This document shows positions 27,493-37,261 of a DNA stretch of 64,000 nt, piece after piece. The notes beneath the pieces are model-generated. The model was not told the DNA's origin, made no database searches, and saw only the letters and a program-made list of their open reading frames with translations. This DNA is from Paracoccus sp. R12_2 (GTDB lineage: Bacteria; Pseudomonadota; Alphaproteobacteria; Rhodobacterales; Rhodobacteraceae): assembly GCF_017744015.1 (NCBI RefSeq), contig NZ_JAGHRA010000007.1:124001-188000 (forward strand), given 5' to 3'. Position numbers and translations under genes: made by a program. Numbering within the stretch: position 1 is the stretch's first letter; the number at the start of each line of letters is the position of its first letter.

Positions 27493-27972
27493 ATGAACCC
27501 TGTACGCCTTGACGATCGTGACATCGCCATCCTCGCGACGCTGTCGCGCGAAGGGCGCATTTCCAAGACTGAACTTGCCGCCCGCGTGAACCTGTCGCCG
27601 ACACCTTGCTGGGAACGGATGAAGCGGCTGGAAAAGGCCGGGCTGATCGTCGGCTACCGGGCCGAGATCGACCTTTCGGGCCTGGGCCCGCATGTCCTTG
27701 TCTTCGTGACGGTCGAACTCGACAGCCACCGTGCCGAGAGCTTTCAGATCTTTGAACGCACCGTCGCACGGATGGACGAGATCACCGGTTGCTGGGCGAT
27801 CGGCGGCGGCTACGACTATCTGATGCAGGTCGTTGCGGTCGATGTCGGGGCATTCCAGACGCTGATGGACGGATTGCTGGAAAGCCGCGCCGGGGTTCGC
27901 CGCTATTTCAGCTATATCGTCACCAAGCCGGTGAAGAACCTGCCGCCTGCCCTTGCCATTCTTGGTGTCTGA
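27493..27972 (+). CDS. asnC: Lrp/AsnC-family regulator of the ectoine cluster (DoeX/AsnC)
   Basis: 159-residue Lrp/AsnC regulator: N-terminal helix-turn-helix (ISKTELAARVNLSPTPCWER, about residues 24-43) and a C-terminal RAM effector domain (VFVTVELDSHRAESFQIFER). The ATG at 27493 is used; the very long open frame running in from the left is antisense to enuR. Ectoine clusters typically carry this second regulator, named AsnC or DoeX, which activates in response to pathway intermediates. It leads the plus-strand arm asnC-ssd-atf. Confidence 0.92.
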   Translation: MNPVRLDDRDIAILATLSREGRISKTELAARVNLSPTPCWERMKRLEKAGLIVGYRAEIDLSGLGPHVLVFVTVELDSHRAESFQIFERTVARMDEITGCWAIGGGYDYLMQVVAVDVGAFQTLMDGLLESRAGVRRYFSYIVTKPVKNLPPALAILGV

Positions 27973-28123
27973 CCCTTCGTCTTGCCCGGTTCGCGCGGTT
28001 GCCGGACAGAGAGAGTTCCAGAAAATTCGTGCATATCCAGCGGATTTCTCTGCCGGTCGCGCGTGGTTTGGTGAAATCCTCTGCCGGGCAGGATGCATCT
28101 AGGTCGCAACAAGGAGGTGCGCG

Positions 28124-29584
28124 ATGCTAGACGATCTGTCTTCCCAACTGACCGACAAGATTACCGATCCCGGACTGCTGCCCGGCCGTGGCGATTTCGC
28201 AGGCGAAGGTCGGCTGGCGGTGCGCGACCCGGCGACCGGCGAACTGGTGGCGCAGGTTGCCATCAGCGACGCGACCGGCGCACGCGATGCCGTCGATGCC
28301 GCGCAGCAGGCATTCTGGCAGTGGTCCGCGATGCTGCCCCAACACCGTGCCCAGATCCTGCATCGCTGGCACGCGATGATTCTCGAGGCCAAGGAAGATC
28401 TGGCCCGGATCATGGTCGCAGAGCAGGGCAAGCCGATCAGCGAGGCCCGCGGCGAGATCGACTATGCCGCCAGTTTCGTGACCTTCTATGCCGAAGAGGC
28501 GCTGCGCCCGAATATCGAAGGCGTCACCAGCCACTTGCCCGATGCCGAGATGGAGCTGTGGCGCGAGCCTGTCGGGGTGGCCGCACTGGTCACGCCGTGG
28601 AACTTTCCCTGCGCGATGATCACCCGCAAGGCCGCCGCCGCGCTTGGCGCGGGCTGCACGGTGGTCATCCACCCGTCCGCGGAAACGCCGCTGTCGGCGC
28701 TGGCGCTGTCGGAACTGGCGCGCCGCGCGGGCTTTCCCGAAGGCGTCGTCAACACGGTGATCGGGGACGCCGCGACGATCGTCGGCGAATGGACGCGCGA
28801 TGCCCGCGTGCGGGCGCTGTCCTTCACCGGCTCGACCGAGGTGGGGCGGCTTCTGTATCGCCAGTCCGCCGACACCGTGAAGCGACTGGTGATGGAACTG
28901 GGCGGCCATGCCCCCTTCATCGTCTTCAAGGGTGCCGATATCGATCGCGCCGTGACCGAAGCGGTCAAGGCGAAATTCGCGACCTCGGGTCAGGATTGCC
29001 TTGGCGCGAACCGCTTCTACATCCATCGCCCGATCTACGACGAGTTCTGCGCCAAGTTCACCGCGGCGGTCGAAAAACTGACCCTGGGCAACGGCATGCA
29101 GGATCCCGATATCGGGCCGCTGATCCATGACCGGCAGATCGACAAGCAGAATACCCATGTGCAGGATGCGCTGTCCAAGGGCGCGAAGCTGCTGTGCGGC
29201 GGCGGCGTGGACGAGGAAAAGGGGCCGCTGTTCTTCAAGCCGACCGTTCTGGCCGATGTCACCGACGAGGCTGCGATCATGTCCGAGGAAACCTTCGGCC
29301 CGGTCGCCGCGCTGAGCGTGTTCGACGACGAGGAAGAAGTCTTCGCCCGCGCGAATGCGACCGAATACGGGCTTGTGGCCTATGTCCACAGCCTTGATCC
29401 GCGCCGGATCTACCGCGCGACGCGGGCGCTGCAATATGGCATGGTGGCCGTGAACCGCACCAAGGTCACCGGCGCGCCGATCCCCTTCGGGGGCATGAAA
29501 CAATCCGGGATCGGCCGCGAGGGCGCCCGGCAAGGCCTCGAGGCCTTTACCGAAATCAAGTATGTCTGCCGCGATTGGGGATGA
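28124..29584 (+). CDS. ssd: Aldehyde dehydrogenase of ectoine catabolism (aspartate-semialdehyde oxidation)
   Basis: 486-residue NAD(P)-dependent aldehyde dehydrogenase, succinate-semialdehyde dehydrogenase-like. The catalytic glutamate is E258 ([10 protein letters not shown]) and the catalytic cysteine C292 ([10 protein letters not shown]). In this context (DoeC role) it oxidises aspartate semialdehyde to aspartate, the last step of ectoine degradation. A perfect AAGGAGGT ribosome site precedes the ATG. The 151-bp gap after asnC may hold its own promoter. Substrate preference between succinic and aspartic semialdehyde cannot be decided from sequence. Confidence 0.9.
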   Translation: MLDDLSSQLTDKITDPGLLPGRGDFAGEGRLAVRDPATGELVAQVAISDATGARDAVDAAQQAFWQWSAMLPQHRAQILHRWHAMILEAKEDLARIMVAEQGKPISEARGEIDYAASFVTFYAEEALRPNIEGVTSHLPDAEMELWREPVGVAALVTPWNFPCAMITRKAAAALGAGCTVVIHPSAETPLSALALSELARRAGFPEGVVNTVIGDAATIVGEWTRDARVRALSFTGSTEVGRLLYRQSADTVKRLVMELGGHAPFIVFKGADIDRAVTEAVKAKFATSGQDCLGANRFYIHRPIYDEFCAKFTAAVEKLTLGNGMQDPDIGPLIHDRQIDKQNTHVQDALSKGAKLLCGGGVDEEKGPLFFKPTVLADVTDEAAIMSEETFGPVAALSVFDDEEEVFARANATEYGLVAYVHSLDPRRIYRATRALQYGMVAVNRTKVTGAPIPFGGMKQSGIGREGARQGLEAFTEIKYVCRDWG

Positions 29585-29595
29585 AAGGAAAAAAT

Positions 29596-30966
29596 ATGCT
29601 GACGAATGACGAACTGGCGAAATGGGATCGCGAGAACTTTTTCCACCCCTCGACCAATCTGGGTCAGTTCGCGCGGGGCGATGCCCCGCAGCGGATCGTG
29701 ACCGGCGGTGAGGGCGTCTTCATCACCGACCGCGACGGCAACAGGCTGCTGGACGGGTTCGCAGGGCTTTACTGTGTCAACGTGGGTTATGGCCGAAAGG
29801 AAATCGCCGAAGCCATCGCCGATCAGGCGCGCGAGCTATCCTATTACCACGCCTATGCGGGACATGGTTCGGAAGCCAACATCACCCTGTCCAAGATGGT
29901 CATGGACCGGGCGCCCGAAGGCATGGCGCGGGTCTATTTCGGCCTTGGCGGATCGGACGCGAACGAAACGAACGTCAAGCTGGTCTGGTATTACAACAAC
30001 ATCCTTGGCCGCCCCGAAAAGAAGAAGATCATCAGCCGCTGGCGCGGCTATCACGGATCGGGGCTGATGACCGGATCGCTGACCGGGCTGGAGCTGTTCC
30101 ACAAGAAGTTCGACCTGCCGCTGAGCCAGGTGATCCATACCGAGGCGCCCTATTACTATCGCCGTCCGGACCTGAACATGTCCGAGGCCGATTTCGTCGC
30201 CCATTGCGTTCAGAAGCTGGAAGACCTGATTGCCGCCGAGGGCGCCGACACCATCGCAGCCTTCATCGGCGAGCCGGTCCTGGGTACCGGCGGCATCGTG
30301 CCGCCCCCCGCAGGTTACTGGCCGGCGATCCAGAAGGTGCTGGACAGGCATGACATCCTGCTGATCGCGGATGAGGTCGTGACCGGCTTTGGCCGTCTGG
30401 GCAGCATGTTCGGCAGCGATCACTACGGTATCAAGCCTGACCTGATCACCAGCGCCAAGGGCCTGACCAGCGCCTATGCGCCGCTGTCGGCCAGCATCGT
30501 CGGTCAGCGCATGTGGGACGTGCTGGTCAAGGGTTCGGACGAATACGGTGTCCTGGGCCACGGGTGGACCTATTCGGCCCATCCGATCGGCGCGGCGGCG
30601 GGAATCGCAAACCTGAAGCTGATCGACGATCTGGGTCTGGTGAAGAACGCCGGCGAAACCGGAAACTATTTCTGGCAGACCATGCGCGATCAGGTCGGCG
30701 GGCACGCCAATGTCGGCGAGGTTCGCGGCGAAGGCATGCTGTGCGCGGTCGAACTGGTCGCCGACAAGGACAAGCGTCAGTTCTTCGACGCTTCCGAAGG
30801 CAAGGGGGCCAAGGTCGTGGCGGCGATGCTGAAGCGCGGCGTCATCGCGCGGGCCATGCCGCAGGGCGACATTCTGGGCTTTGCCCCGCCGCTGTGCCTG
30901 TCAAGGGCCGAGGCGGATCAGATTGTGTCGGTCACGAAGGATTCGATCGCCGAGGTTCTGGGCTAG
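29596..30966 (+). CDS. doeD: Diaminobutyrate transaminase of ectoine catabolism
   Basis: 456-residue class III PLP aminotransferase (omega-amino acid type), called Atf or DoeD in ectoine clusters. It converts 2,4-diaminobutyrate to aspartate semialdehyde. The PLP lysine is K288 in [17 protein letters not shown]; the aspartate binding the PLP nitrogen lies in [14 protein letters not shown] start at 29596 ([10 protein letters not shown]), 7 bases after AAAGGAAA and beyond the ssd stop; an ATG at 29575 inside ssd is less likely. A terminator follows. Confidence 0.92.
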   Translation: MLTNDELAKWDRENFFHPSTNLGQFARGDAPQRIVTGGEGVFITDRDGNRLLDGFAGLYCVNVGYGRKEIAEAIADQARELSYYHAYAGHGSEANITLSKMVMDRAPEGMARVYFGLGGSDANETNVKLVWYYNNILGRPEKKKIISRWRGYHGSGLMTGSLTGLELFHKKFDLPLSQVIHTEAPYYYRRPDLNMSEADFVAHCVQKLEDLIAAEGADTIAAFIGEPVLGTGGIVPPPAGYWPAIQKVLDRHDILLIADEVVTGFGRLGSMFGSDHYGIKPDLITSAKGLTSAYAPLSASIVGQRMWDVLVKGSDEYGVLGHGWTYSAHPIGAAAGIANLKLIDDLGLVKNAGETGNYFWQTMRDQVGGHANVGEVRGEGMLCAVELVADKDKRQFFDASEGKGAKVVAAMLKRGVIARAMPQGDILGFAPPLCLSRAEADQIVSVTKDSIAEVLG

Positions 30967-31007
30967 TTCGTCGCGGGATCATCGCATCCCCACGATCCGA
31001 TCAACGC

Positions 31008-31035
31008 AAGGGGCGGCCTGTTCAGGTCGCCCCTT
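31008..31035. terminator. Terminator hairpin between atf and the convergent MocA gene
   Basis: Thirteen-base stem AAGGGGCGGCCTG / CAGGTCGCCCCTT (one G-T pair) with a two-base loop, followed on the plus strand by CTTCTTCC. It overlaps the end of the convergent gene and can serve both directions. Confidence 0.65.
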
Positions 31036-31576
31036 CTTCCTTGGCCAGATCATCCGGCGTGTCGATATCGACAAGACGCCCGGGCGCCGACACAAGCGCA
31101 TCGGTCGGAAGGTCGCGGATCAGCTGTCCCGCGCCGCGATCGCCGGTCAGCCCGCACAGGCGGTCAAGCCAGCTTGACGGAAAACACGCGGGCGGCATCG
31201 GCCGACCATCGTCGCTGCTTGCGGCGGGACAGTCATCCGTGGTCGCGTCAAGGATACGGTCCAGATGACGACTGTCGATGAACGGCATGTCGGCCAACGT
31301 GATCAGCAGCCGATCGGGGCGCCGCAGTGCCGCCAGACCGGCGCGAAGACTGTCGGATTGCATGCCGGGCACGATCCGCAGGATCTTGAACCCGTCAAGA
31401 TGCGGCACCAGGGCGGGGTTGGCGATCACGGCCAGACGCTGGTCCAGCGCCGTGTCTCGCATCGCCTGGGCGGCATATGCGATCAGGGGTTTGTCCCGCA
31501 GCGATGCCAGCAGCTTGTCGTCGGCACCGAAGCGGCGCGAAGCCCCGGCGGCCAGCAACAGCCCGGCGCGGATCAT
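31022..31576 (-). CDS. MocA/MobA-like molybdenum cofactor nucleotidyltransferase
   Basis: 184-residue NTP-transferase. The N-terminal nucleotide-binding signature is AGLLLAAGASRRFGADDKLL, and TLADMPFID carries the metal-binding aspartate. In molybdenum hydroxylase clusters this protein (MocA type) adds CMP to molybdopterin to make the cytosine dinucleotide cofactor used by this enzyme family. It overlaps xdhC by ATGA and is the last gene of the five-gene molybdenum hydroxylase operon. Confidence 0.88.
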   Translation of the reverse strand: MIRAGLLLAAGASRRFGADDKLLASLRDKPLIAYAAQAMRDTALDQRLAVIANPALVPHLDGFKILRIVPGMQSDSLRAGLAALRRPDRLLITLADMPFIDSRHLDRILDATTDDCPAASSDDGRPMPPACFPSSWLDRLCGLTGDRGAGQLIRDLPTDALVSAPGRLVDIDTPDDLAKEEGAT

Positions 31577-32397
31577 CCGAATTCCTGTTCATAGGCGGCA
31601 AGAATTTCGGTAAGAACCGACGCGGCCAGCAGTTTCGGTTCGCGCACGGGTGCGACGACCCCGATCGGCCCACGCAGCCGGACCAGTTGCGCCTCGGTCA
31701 GCCCCGCCTCTCGCAATGCTGCAAGACGGGCAAGCTGGGCGCGGCGCGATCCCAGCGCACCGACATAGAATGCAGCTGATTGCAGTGCCGCCTTCAAGGG
31801 GGCCAGTTCGCGGTCATGATCGTGAAACAGGGTGACCACGGCCGTATGCTGATCGACCGGCACCGCCTGCGCGCCAAGATGACAGTCCAGTCCCAGGCCG
31901 CGCAGCATTCCTGCCAATGCCTCAGCCTCGTCGCCATTGCCGTGGATATGCACGGCGCAGGGGGGCGGAAGGGTCAGATGAAAGCCCGAATCCCGCGGCC
32001 CGTGCCGACCTGAGGGGTCGCGGGCTGCGCGCCCGGTCGTCAGATCCACGGTCCATTGACCGGTCGTGCGGACGCGTCGGTCGTTCATGACATCATTCAA
32101 CCAGTCGGGGTCGGGATTGCGGATCAAAGCGATTTCGACCGTGCCGCCACAGGGCAAGGGCAGGTCGACCGGCCCGCCGACCCCATAGATCAACCGCTTG
32201 ACCGGATCGGGACCTTCAAGATGGGCGGCGATGTCGGCATCGATGCACCCCGCCCCCAGACGGCCGATACGGCTGCCGTCCGGCCACAGCGCCATCACCG
32301 CGCCGGGGCGACGCGGAAACCCGCCTTCGGCCCGGATCAGCAAGGCAAGCGCGCCACCCGGCCGCACCGCTAGCGCAACGAATGGGTCGGTGATCAT
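31573..32397 (-). CDS. XdhC-family molybdenum cofactor insertion/sulfuration factor
   Basis: 274-residue XdhC/CoxI-family protein with the N-terminal XdhC_CoxI segment (GAGCIDADIAAHL) and the C-terminal Rossmann domain (ALGSRRAQLARLAALREAGL, the typical 'GSRR' motif). Such factors bind the cofactor, help sulfurate it and hand it to the hydroxylase. I place the start at 32397 ([10 protein letters not shown]), overlapping the cytochrome stop by ATGA, rather than at codons upstream. Coupled to mocA downstream. Confidence 0.88.
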   Translation of the reverse strand: MITDPFVALAVRPGGALALLIRAEGGFPRRPGAVMALWPDGSRIGRLGAGCIDADIAAHLEGPDPVKRLIYGVGGPVDLPLPCGGTVEIALIRNPDPDWLNDVMNDRRVRTTGQWTVDLTTGRAARDPSGRHGPRDSGFHLTLPPPCAVHIHGNGDEAEALAGMLRGLGLDCHLGAQAVPVDQHTAVVTLFHDHDRELAPLKAALQSAAFYVGALGSRRAQLARLAALREAGLTEAQLVRLRGPIGVVAPVREPKLLAASVLTEILAAYEQEFG

Positions 32398-33008
32398 CCC
32401 GGACATGGTTGCCCCGCTGCGCCCCATTTCAGGACGTCGTCAATATGGGATTGCAGGTCACCGGGCGCGGGCTGACGCCCGCCTCCCGGCGCGAACCCCC
32501 AGGCAACAAAACCACCATGCGCGGCATCGTCGCGAAGATGTTCGGCCAGCTGGATCCAGTCGCGGCCGCCATTGCGGGCGGGATCCGACATCTGCGCGCA
32601 GATCTGGGCACTGCTTTGGCCGAACCAGATCATCTCGACCGGCGCCAACTGCCAGTCGATCATCGCGGCGGGCGCGTCGTTCGGCCCGTTTGCCGGCGCG
32701 GACGAGGTGACGTGGCAGGTGGTGCAGGGCAGTGTCTCGGCCCCGATCCGGCTGTCGCCCGCGTCGATATTCATGCCGTGCGGCCCGGTCTGCGGATATT
32801 CGGGGCCGGACCACATCGGGACATTGTCCGCACCGACATGGCAATTCGCGCATCTGGGATGCGAGACCACGGCATGAACACGATCCCACGCGGCCAGCCC
32901 GTCCTCGCGGATGACCGACCCTTCCTGGGGCGGTGCCACGACGGATGACATGACCTCGGCCCCGGCGGGGTGAACAAGCAATAACAGGACAAGCGCGGCG
33001 CGGATCAT
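32394..33008 (-). CDS. Di-haem c-type cytochrome linked to a molybdenum hydroxylase
   Basis: 204-residue periplasmic protein with a signal peptide ([16 protein letters not shown]) and two CxxCH haem sites, CANCH near residue 53 and CTTCH near residue 96. It does not look like a standard class I cytochrome; I do not recognise the fold. Placed between the large subunit and xdhC with ATGA overlaps, it probably accepts electrons from the hydroxylase's iron-sulfur clusters and passes them to the respiratory chain, as cytochrome subunits do in other periplasmic IorAB-like enzymes. Confidence 0.82.
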   Translation of the reverse strand: MIRAALVLLLLVHPAGAEVMSSVVAPPQEGSVIREDGLAAWDRVHAVVSHPRCANCHVGADNVPMWSGPEYPQTGPHGMNIDAGDSRIGAETLPCTTCHVTSSAPANGPNDAPAAMIDWQLAPVEMIWFGQSSAQICAQMSDPARNGGRDWIQLAEHLRDDAAHGGFVAWGFAPGGGRQPAPGDLQSHIDDVLKWGAAGQPCPG

Positions 33009-35242
33009 ACGAAACGAACTTTCCGGGACAATGGCAGTTCCCGGATGCGCTGCCCGGTGGCCGCGAAAATCGCGTTGGCCAAGGCCGGCGCGGCAGGCGG
33101 CACACCGGGTTCGCCCAGCCCACGCAGCGGGCCGTTTTCCAGAAGACGGACTGTGATTTCGGGTGCCTGATGCAGGCGCATCGCCTGATACTCGTGAAAG
33201 TTCGTTTGTTCGGGCACATGATCGCGGTAGGTCAGTTCGCAGTTCATCGCGTGACCCAGACCGAACAGCATCCCGCCGGACAGCTGCGCCTGGGCGTTCA
33301 CCGGATCAAGGACCGTGCCGATATCGGCGACCGCGAAAGCACGCGTGATCCGCATCCCCTTCGCTGTGTCCGCCACGTCGACGACCTGGGCGCAAGGCAC
33401 CCCGAAGGACAGGCAGAACGCGACCCCTCTGCCGCGTCCCTGCCCTGCCGCGCGGCCCGTCCATCCCGAGATTTCGCGCAACTCGTTCAGCACTCGGCGT
33501 GACACATCGTGACTACACAGGTCGATCATGCCCTGCAGCGGATCAAGATCGGCAGCCGCGAAAAGTTCGTCCAGAAAGCACCCATGCAGAAACCCGTTGC
33601 CGGATGCCCCGACCGAGCGCCAGCTGCTGACCGGAAACACCTCATCCGCGCGATGGCCGGTGACGCGATAGTTCGGGATCGCCAAGGGCTGATCGCCTGC
33701 ACCAGCCGTGATCGTTGCGTCAGGTCCCGGCAGGGCGCGCCAGACGCGACCGAACCACGATGCCGTGACGGAAGGCGTGGCGATGGCCAGATCAAGCGCC
33801 ACGATCTGCCCATTCGCGACCCGCCCCCGGCCACGCGCGATCTGCGCCGGGCGCGGCTGATCATGGGCGAAATCCTCCTCGCGCGACCAGATCATCTTCA
33901 CCGGACGGCCAGGCACCGATTGCGCGATCTGAACCGCTTGCAGGATGAAATCAAGTTCCAGCCGCCGGCCGAAACTGCCGCCGATCATCTGGTTGTGAAC
34001 CTGGATGCTGTCTTCGCCAAGCCCGGTCAGCGCGGCCACCTTTGCGACGACGAAATCGGGGATCTGCGTGCCGGTCCAGATCTCGCACTGGCTGTCGGTG
34101 ATGCGGACGGTGGCATTCATCGGCTCCAGGGGCGCGTGGGCAAGGAACGGAACACGGTACTCGGCCTCGATCACGGCTCCCGCCGCCAGGGCGTTCTCGA
34201 CGTCACCGATTTCGCGGGGTCGGCTGTCGATCTGCGCCGTGTCCAGCGCCGCTGTCAGGCCGTCCCAGACCGCCTGCTGATCGCCGGGAAGATCTGGGAA
34301 CGCCCAGTCGATGGTGATCGCCTGCAGTGCCTGCATGGCACGCCAGGTATTGTCGGCGACGACGGCAATCCCGTCCCTGATCGGGACGATCGAATGAACG
34401 CCGCGCATCCCCTTGGCAGCCGCCGCCTCGACCTTCGCGACGCTTGACCCCGCCGGCGCGGCCCTGACCGATGCATAAAGCATCCCGTCAAAAGCAAGAT
34501 CGATGCCGTATCGCTGGGTGCCGGTAGATTTCGCCACGATATCGGCCCGCTGGACGGGCTTGCCCAGTATCCGCCATTGAGAGGGTGCGCGCAGCACGAC
34601 ATCCTGCACCGGCACGATGGACGCCGCTTCGGCGGCCAGTTCGGTATAGGGAATGCGCTGGCCATCGGGCAGGATGACATTGCCGTCGCCGGTGCGAAGA
34701 TCCGCGCGGGACAGACCTTCGCGCATCGCCGCGGCCTGTTTCAGTGTCTCGCGCGCGACTGCGCCTGCGCTCCGCAGTTTCTCGAACCCGTCCGGCACGG
34801 ATGATGAACCGCCGGTGATCTGCAGCCCCAGCAGGCGCGCCGGCACGTCCGACCCGGCCCGGAGCGTCTGCGCAAGCCAGCCGGTATCAGTCGGATCGAT
34901 GGGCAGATTTTCCTGCAGCAGCGCGGTGTTGTAGTAGGTCTTGCTGACGGGACCGGGCTCGATGCGCGCGCCGGCCGGGTCGATATCCAGTTCCTCGGCA
35001 ATCAGCGCGGCCTGGATCCAGCGCGCGCCCTGACCCTTGTCCGCGCGCGGCGCGATCAGCGTGATGCCCGATGCGTCGATCAGGACATAAGGGTTCAACG
35101 CATCGGTGCCGGGCGACAGGCCCTTCGCGAAAGGATCGGGCAGCGGGCGGGTATAGCGCCACGCACCGAATGCCACACCGCCCGCGATCGCGACCGATCC
35201 GACCAGAAAGCCGCGTCGCGCGATGCGTCCCGCCCGCGACAT
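33005..35242 (-). CDS. Molybdopterin-binding large subunit, isoquinoline 1-oxidoreductase/aldehyde oxidase-like
   Basis: 745-residue molybdenum-binding subunit of the xanthine oxidase family, IorB branch. The start at 35242 gives [20 protein letters not shown], a twin-arginine signal, so the folded enzyme is exported. Within are [16 protein letters not shown] (cofactor binding) and the C-terminal [17 protein letters not shown], which holds the conserved active-site glutamate. A TGATG one-base overlap couples it to the iron-sulfur subunit. IorB-type enzymes lack the FAD subunit and use cytochromes, matching the neighbouring di-haem protein. The substrate (N-heterocycle or aldehyde) is unknown. 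Confidence 0.9.
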   Translation of the reverse strand: MSRAGRIARRGFLVGSVAIAGGVAFGAWRYTRPLPDPFAKGLSPGTDALNPYVLIDASGITLIAPRADKGQGARWIQAALIAEELDIDPAGARIEPGPVSKTYYNTALLQENLPIDPTDTGWLAQTLRAGSDVPARLLGLQITGGSSSVPDGFEKLRSAGAVARETLKQAAAMREGLSRADLRTGDGNVILPDGQRIPYTELAAEAASIVPVQDVVLRAPSQWRILGKPVQRADIVAKSTGTQRYGIDLAFDGMLYASVRAAPAGSSVAKVEAAAAKGMRGVHSIVPIRDGIAVVADNTWRAMQALQAITIDWAFPDLPGDQQAVWDGLTAALDTAQIDSRPREIGDVENALAAGAVIEAEYRVPFLAHAPLEPMNATVRITDSQCEIWTGTQIPDFVVAKVAALTGLGEDSIQVHNQMIGGSFGRRLELDFILQAVQIAQSVPGRPVKMIWSREEDFAHDQPRPAQIARGRGRVANGQIVALDLAIATPSVTASWFGRVWRALPGPDATITAGAGDQPLAIPNYRVTGHRADEVFPVSSWRSVGASGNGFLHGCFLDELFAAADLDPLQGMIDLCSHDVSRRVLNELREISGWTGRAAGQGRGRGVAFCLSFGVPCAQVVDVADTAKGMRITRAFAVADIGTVLDPVNAQAQLSGGMLFGLGHAMNCELTYRDHVPEQTNFHEYQAMRLHQAPEITVRLLENGPLRGLGEPGVPPAAPALANAIFAATGQRIRELPLSRKVRFV

Positions 35243-35700
35243 CAGCCTGTCGCCAGACGGCGCGCGGCATCGTGGATCGCAGCGCGGATGCGGGGATAGG
35301 TGGCACAGCGGCAAAGATTGGCCGACATGATGCGGTCGATCTGCGCGTCATCAGGTTCGCCCTGCAGGGCCAGCATCGCGGCGGCGGACATGATCTGGCC
35401 CGATTGGCAGTAACCGCATTGCGCGACCTGATGATCTATCCAGGCCTGCTGGACCGGGTGCGGCGCATCGGGCGTGCCGAGACCTTCGATGGTGGTGACC
35501 TCGCCGCCGACATCCGCCAGCGCGATCTGGCACGACCGGACCGCCACGCCATCGATATGGACCGTGCACGCTCCGCATTGGGCAATGCCGCAGCCATATT
35601 TCGTGCCCGTCAGCCCCAGGATATCGCGCAGCACCCAAAGCAGCGGCATCCCGGCTTCGGCGTCGATCTGGTGGCGTTGTCGGTTGACGGTCAGTTCCAT
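35242..35700 (-). CDS. [2Fe-2S] small subunit of the molybdenum hydroxylase
   Basis: 152-residue two-cluster iron-sulfur protein of the IorA/CoxS type. The plant-ferredoxin-like cluster is held by CGIAQCGAC and a downstream cysteine; the second by CGYCQSG and CRC. It carries electrons from the molybdenum site outward. No signal peptide is visible, so it should be carried across by the Tat signal of its partner. It is the first gene of the operon; the gap of 68 bases to the rpmG terminator must hold the promoter. Confidence 0.93.
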   Translation of the reverse strand: MELTVNRQRHQIDAEAGMPLLWVLRDILGLTGTKYGCGIAQCGACTVHIDGVAVRSCQIALADVGGEVTTIEGLGTPDAPHPVQQAWIDHQVAQCGYCQSGQIMSAAAMLALQGEPDDAQIDRIMSANLCRCATYPRIRAAIHDAARRLATG

Positions 35701-35768
35701 GATCGCAAGCTAGGCAACCCGCAGGGCGGTCGCAAGACGGCTGCGATGCGCCAGACCCGAAAACGACG

Positions 35769-35795
35769 AAAAGGCCGCTGCCATATGGCGCGGCC
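35769..35795 (-). terminator. Terminator after rpmG
   Basis: On the minus strand GGCCGCGCC pairs with GGCAGCGGCC around ATAT (one bulged A), followed by TTTT. It ends rpmG 27 bases beyond the stop. Confidence 0.75.
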
Positions 35796-35821
35796 CTGCA
35801 ATCCGTCAAGACAGGAAGATC

Positions 35822-35989
35822 TTACTTGATCTTGCCTTCCTTGTATTCGACATGCTGACGCACGACCGGATCGTATTTGCGAACCGTCATCTTTTCGGTC
35901 ATCGTCCGTGCGTTCTTCTTGGTCACATAGAAGTGACCGGTGCCGGCCGTCGAGTTCAGCCGGATCTTGATGGTCGTCGGCTTCGCCAT
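35822..35989 (-). CDS. rpmG: 50S ribosomal protein L33
   Basis: 55-residue ribosomal protein. The start [20 protein letters not shown] and the end [14 protein letters not shown] are typical of the cysteine-free, zinc-independent L33 of alphaproteobacteria. The segment [20 protein letters not shown] is invariant in the family. AGGAGC lies before the ATG. It is monocistronic with its own terminator. Confidence 0.97.
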   Translation of the reverse strand: MAKPTTIKIRLNSTAGTGHFYVTKKNARTMTEKMTVRKYDPVVRQHVEYKEGKIK

Positions 35990-36140
35990 GGTCTTCGCTC
36001 CTGCTTCGGGGAAAGTCGCAGCATGCGAGACCCCGTGGAATTCGTTGGAACCCGCCTTCTATCCGCGAGGCCTATAGAGTCAACCGTGAATCGCTGAAAA
36101 TTTCGGCGATTCGTGGTCTGCATGGCTGCCATGCAGTTGT

Positions 36141-36524
36141 CGCGCGGAGGGCCTGTAAGCCGGATTCTGTGCCCCCGACATTCTGCCGGGGCGATGACCA
36201 TTCCTCTGGCCCGGCCGTTACCGACCGGATCAAGCTGCCTACCCGGACCTGCTGGGGCAAGGCGGCCCTGCGGGGTTGCCCCCGCGCGCGGTCCCTATTC
36301 GGCATTGCTCCCGGTGGGGCTTGCCATGCGGGCACTGTTGCCAGCCCCCCGGTGGGCTCTTACCCCACCGTTTCACCCTTGCCGCTGCGGACAGCGGCGG
36401 TCTGTTCTCTGTGGCGCTTTCCCTGGGGTTGCCCCCGCCGGGCGTTACCCGGCACCGTCGCCTCATGGAGTCCGGACTTTCCTCGACGACTTTCACCGCC
36501 GCGGCCATCCGGCCCTCCGCGCGA
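36141..36524 (-). ncRNA. rnpB: RNase P RNA (class A)
   Basis: Catalytic RNA of ribonuclease P, which matures tRNA 5' ends. Read on the minus strand it has the universal 5' core GAGGAAAGTCCGGACTCC and, near the 3' end, CAGAATCCGGCTTACAGGCC. The termini pair (CGCGCGGAGGGCC with GGCCCTCCGCGCG), which sets the ends to within a few bases. Further conserved pieces are GGGTAACGCC and AACGGTGGGGTAAGAGC. Protein open frames across this region are spurious. Confidence 0.96.
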
Positions 36525-36528
36525 GGCT

Positions 36529-36557
36529 GATATGGCGCGCGCGACAGCCGCGGTCAA
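36529..36557 (-). promoter_or_regulatory. Predicted rnpB promoter
   Basis: On the minus strand TTGACC (36552-36557), a 17-base spacer, and CATATC (36529-36534). Transcription would begin about seven bases further, right at the 5' end deduced for rnpB. Confidence 0.65.
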
Positions 36558-36622
36558 TGGGGCGCAGCCCCCGTCACGCAAGATGCACGGCTTGCCACGG
36601 GGTGTTTTCGCAAGAAGGAAGA

Positions 36623-37261
36623 TCAGACCGTGGCAATCGCCGCGGCGCAGCGGCGGTCGTCGGCGGTCTCGGGCCCGCGCGCCCATGGCCGAAACCGCAG
36701 GCGGAACGCCGCAAGGCGAATTTCGGGATCGCAGGGTGGATAGCCGATCCTGTCGAGGCTTTCCGACAGAGGCCGTGCCGCCGCATCCGGCCCCGGCCAT
36801 GTCGCATGCCCCTGAAGGGCCAGCCGTTCCCAGTCGAACCGCGGGCCGGGATCGGATTTTCGACCGGGCGCCATGTCCGAATGCCCGATGACCGCATCCG
36901 CACCGATCTGCCAGCGCGAACGGATCGCGTCCAGCAGATCAACCAGCGCATCCATCTGCGCCGCCGCAAAGGGCCGGTCACCGGGATTGACGATCTCGAT
37001 GCCGATGCTGCGGGAATTGACGTCGTCGCGGCCCTGCCAGGATCCATCGCCGGCATGCCATGCGCGTCTGTCCTCGGGGACCAGCGATTCGACGGTGCCG
37101 TCCTCGTCGATCAGCCAGTGCGCGCTGACCTCGGACGAGGGATCACACAGACGGTCACGCGCGGATGTCGCATCCGCCATGCCGGTATAGTGTAGCACGA
37201 CCATCTCGGGGCGCTGGCCCCTGCGATCGCCGTGATTCGGACTGAGGCCTGTCGATGTCAA
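36623..37261 (-). CDS. N-acetylmuramoyl-L-alanine amidase (AmpD/AmiD type)
   Basis: About 212 residues with an amidase-2 (T7 lysozyme-like) domain that cleaves the bond between MurNAc and the peptide, in peptidoglycan recycling. Zinc and catalytic residues are visible in VVLHYTGM (first His), RRAWHAGDGSWQGR (His) and VIGHSDMAPGRKSDPGPRFDW (His and Asp; motif quoted in part). No signal peptide is seen, which favours a cytosolic AmpD-like role. I favour the TTG start at 37261, a TTGA overlap with the upstream lipoprotein stop; GTG at 37300 is the alternative. Confidence 0.85.
   Translation of the reverse strand: MTSTGLSPNHGDRRGQRPEMVVLHYTGMADATSARDRLCDPSSEVSAHWLIDEDGTVESLVPEDRRAWHAGDGSWQGRDDVNSRSIGIEIVNPGDRPFAAAQMDALVDLLDAIRSRWQIGADAVIGHSDMAPGRKSDPGPRFDWERLALQGHATWPGPDAAARPLSESLDRIGYPPCDPEIRLAAFRLRFRPWARGPETADDRRCAAAIATV

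Noticed and set aside
36239-36540. Dense inverted repeats resembling an attenuator or repeat cluster
   Set aside because: They are the helices of RNase P RNA.
36113-37195. Plus-strand open frames across 36113-37195
   Set aside because: They cover the RNase P RNA and the antisense of the amidase gene.
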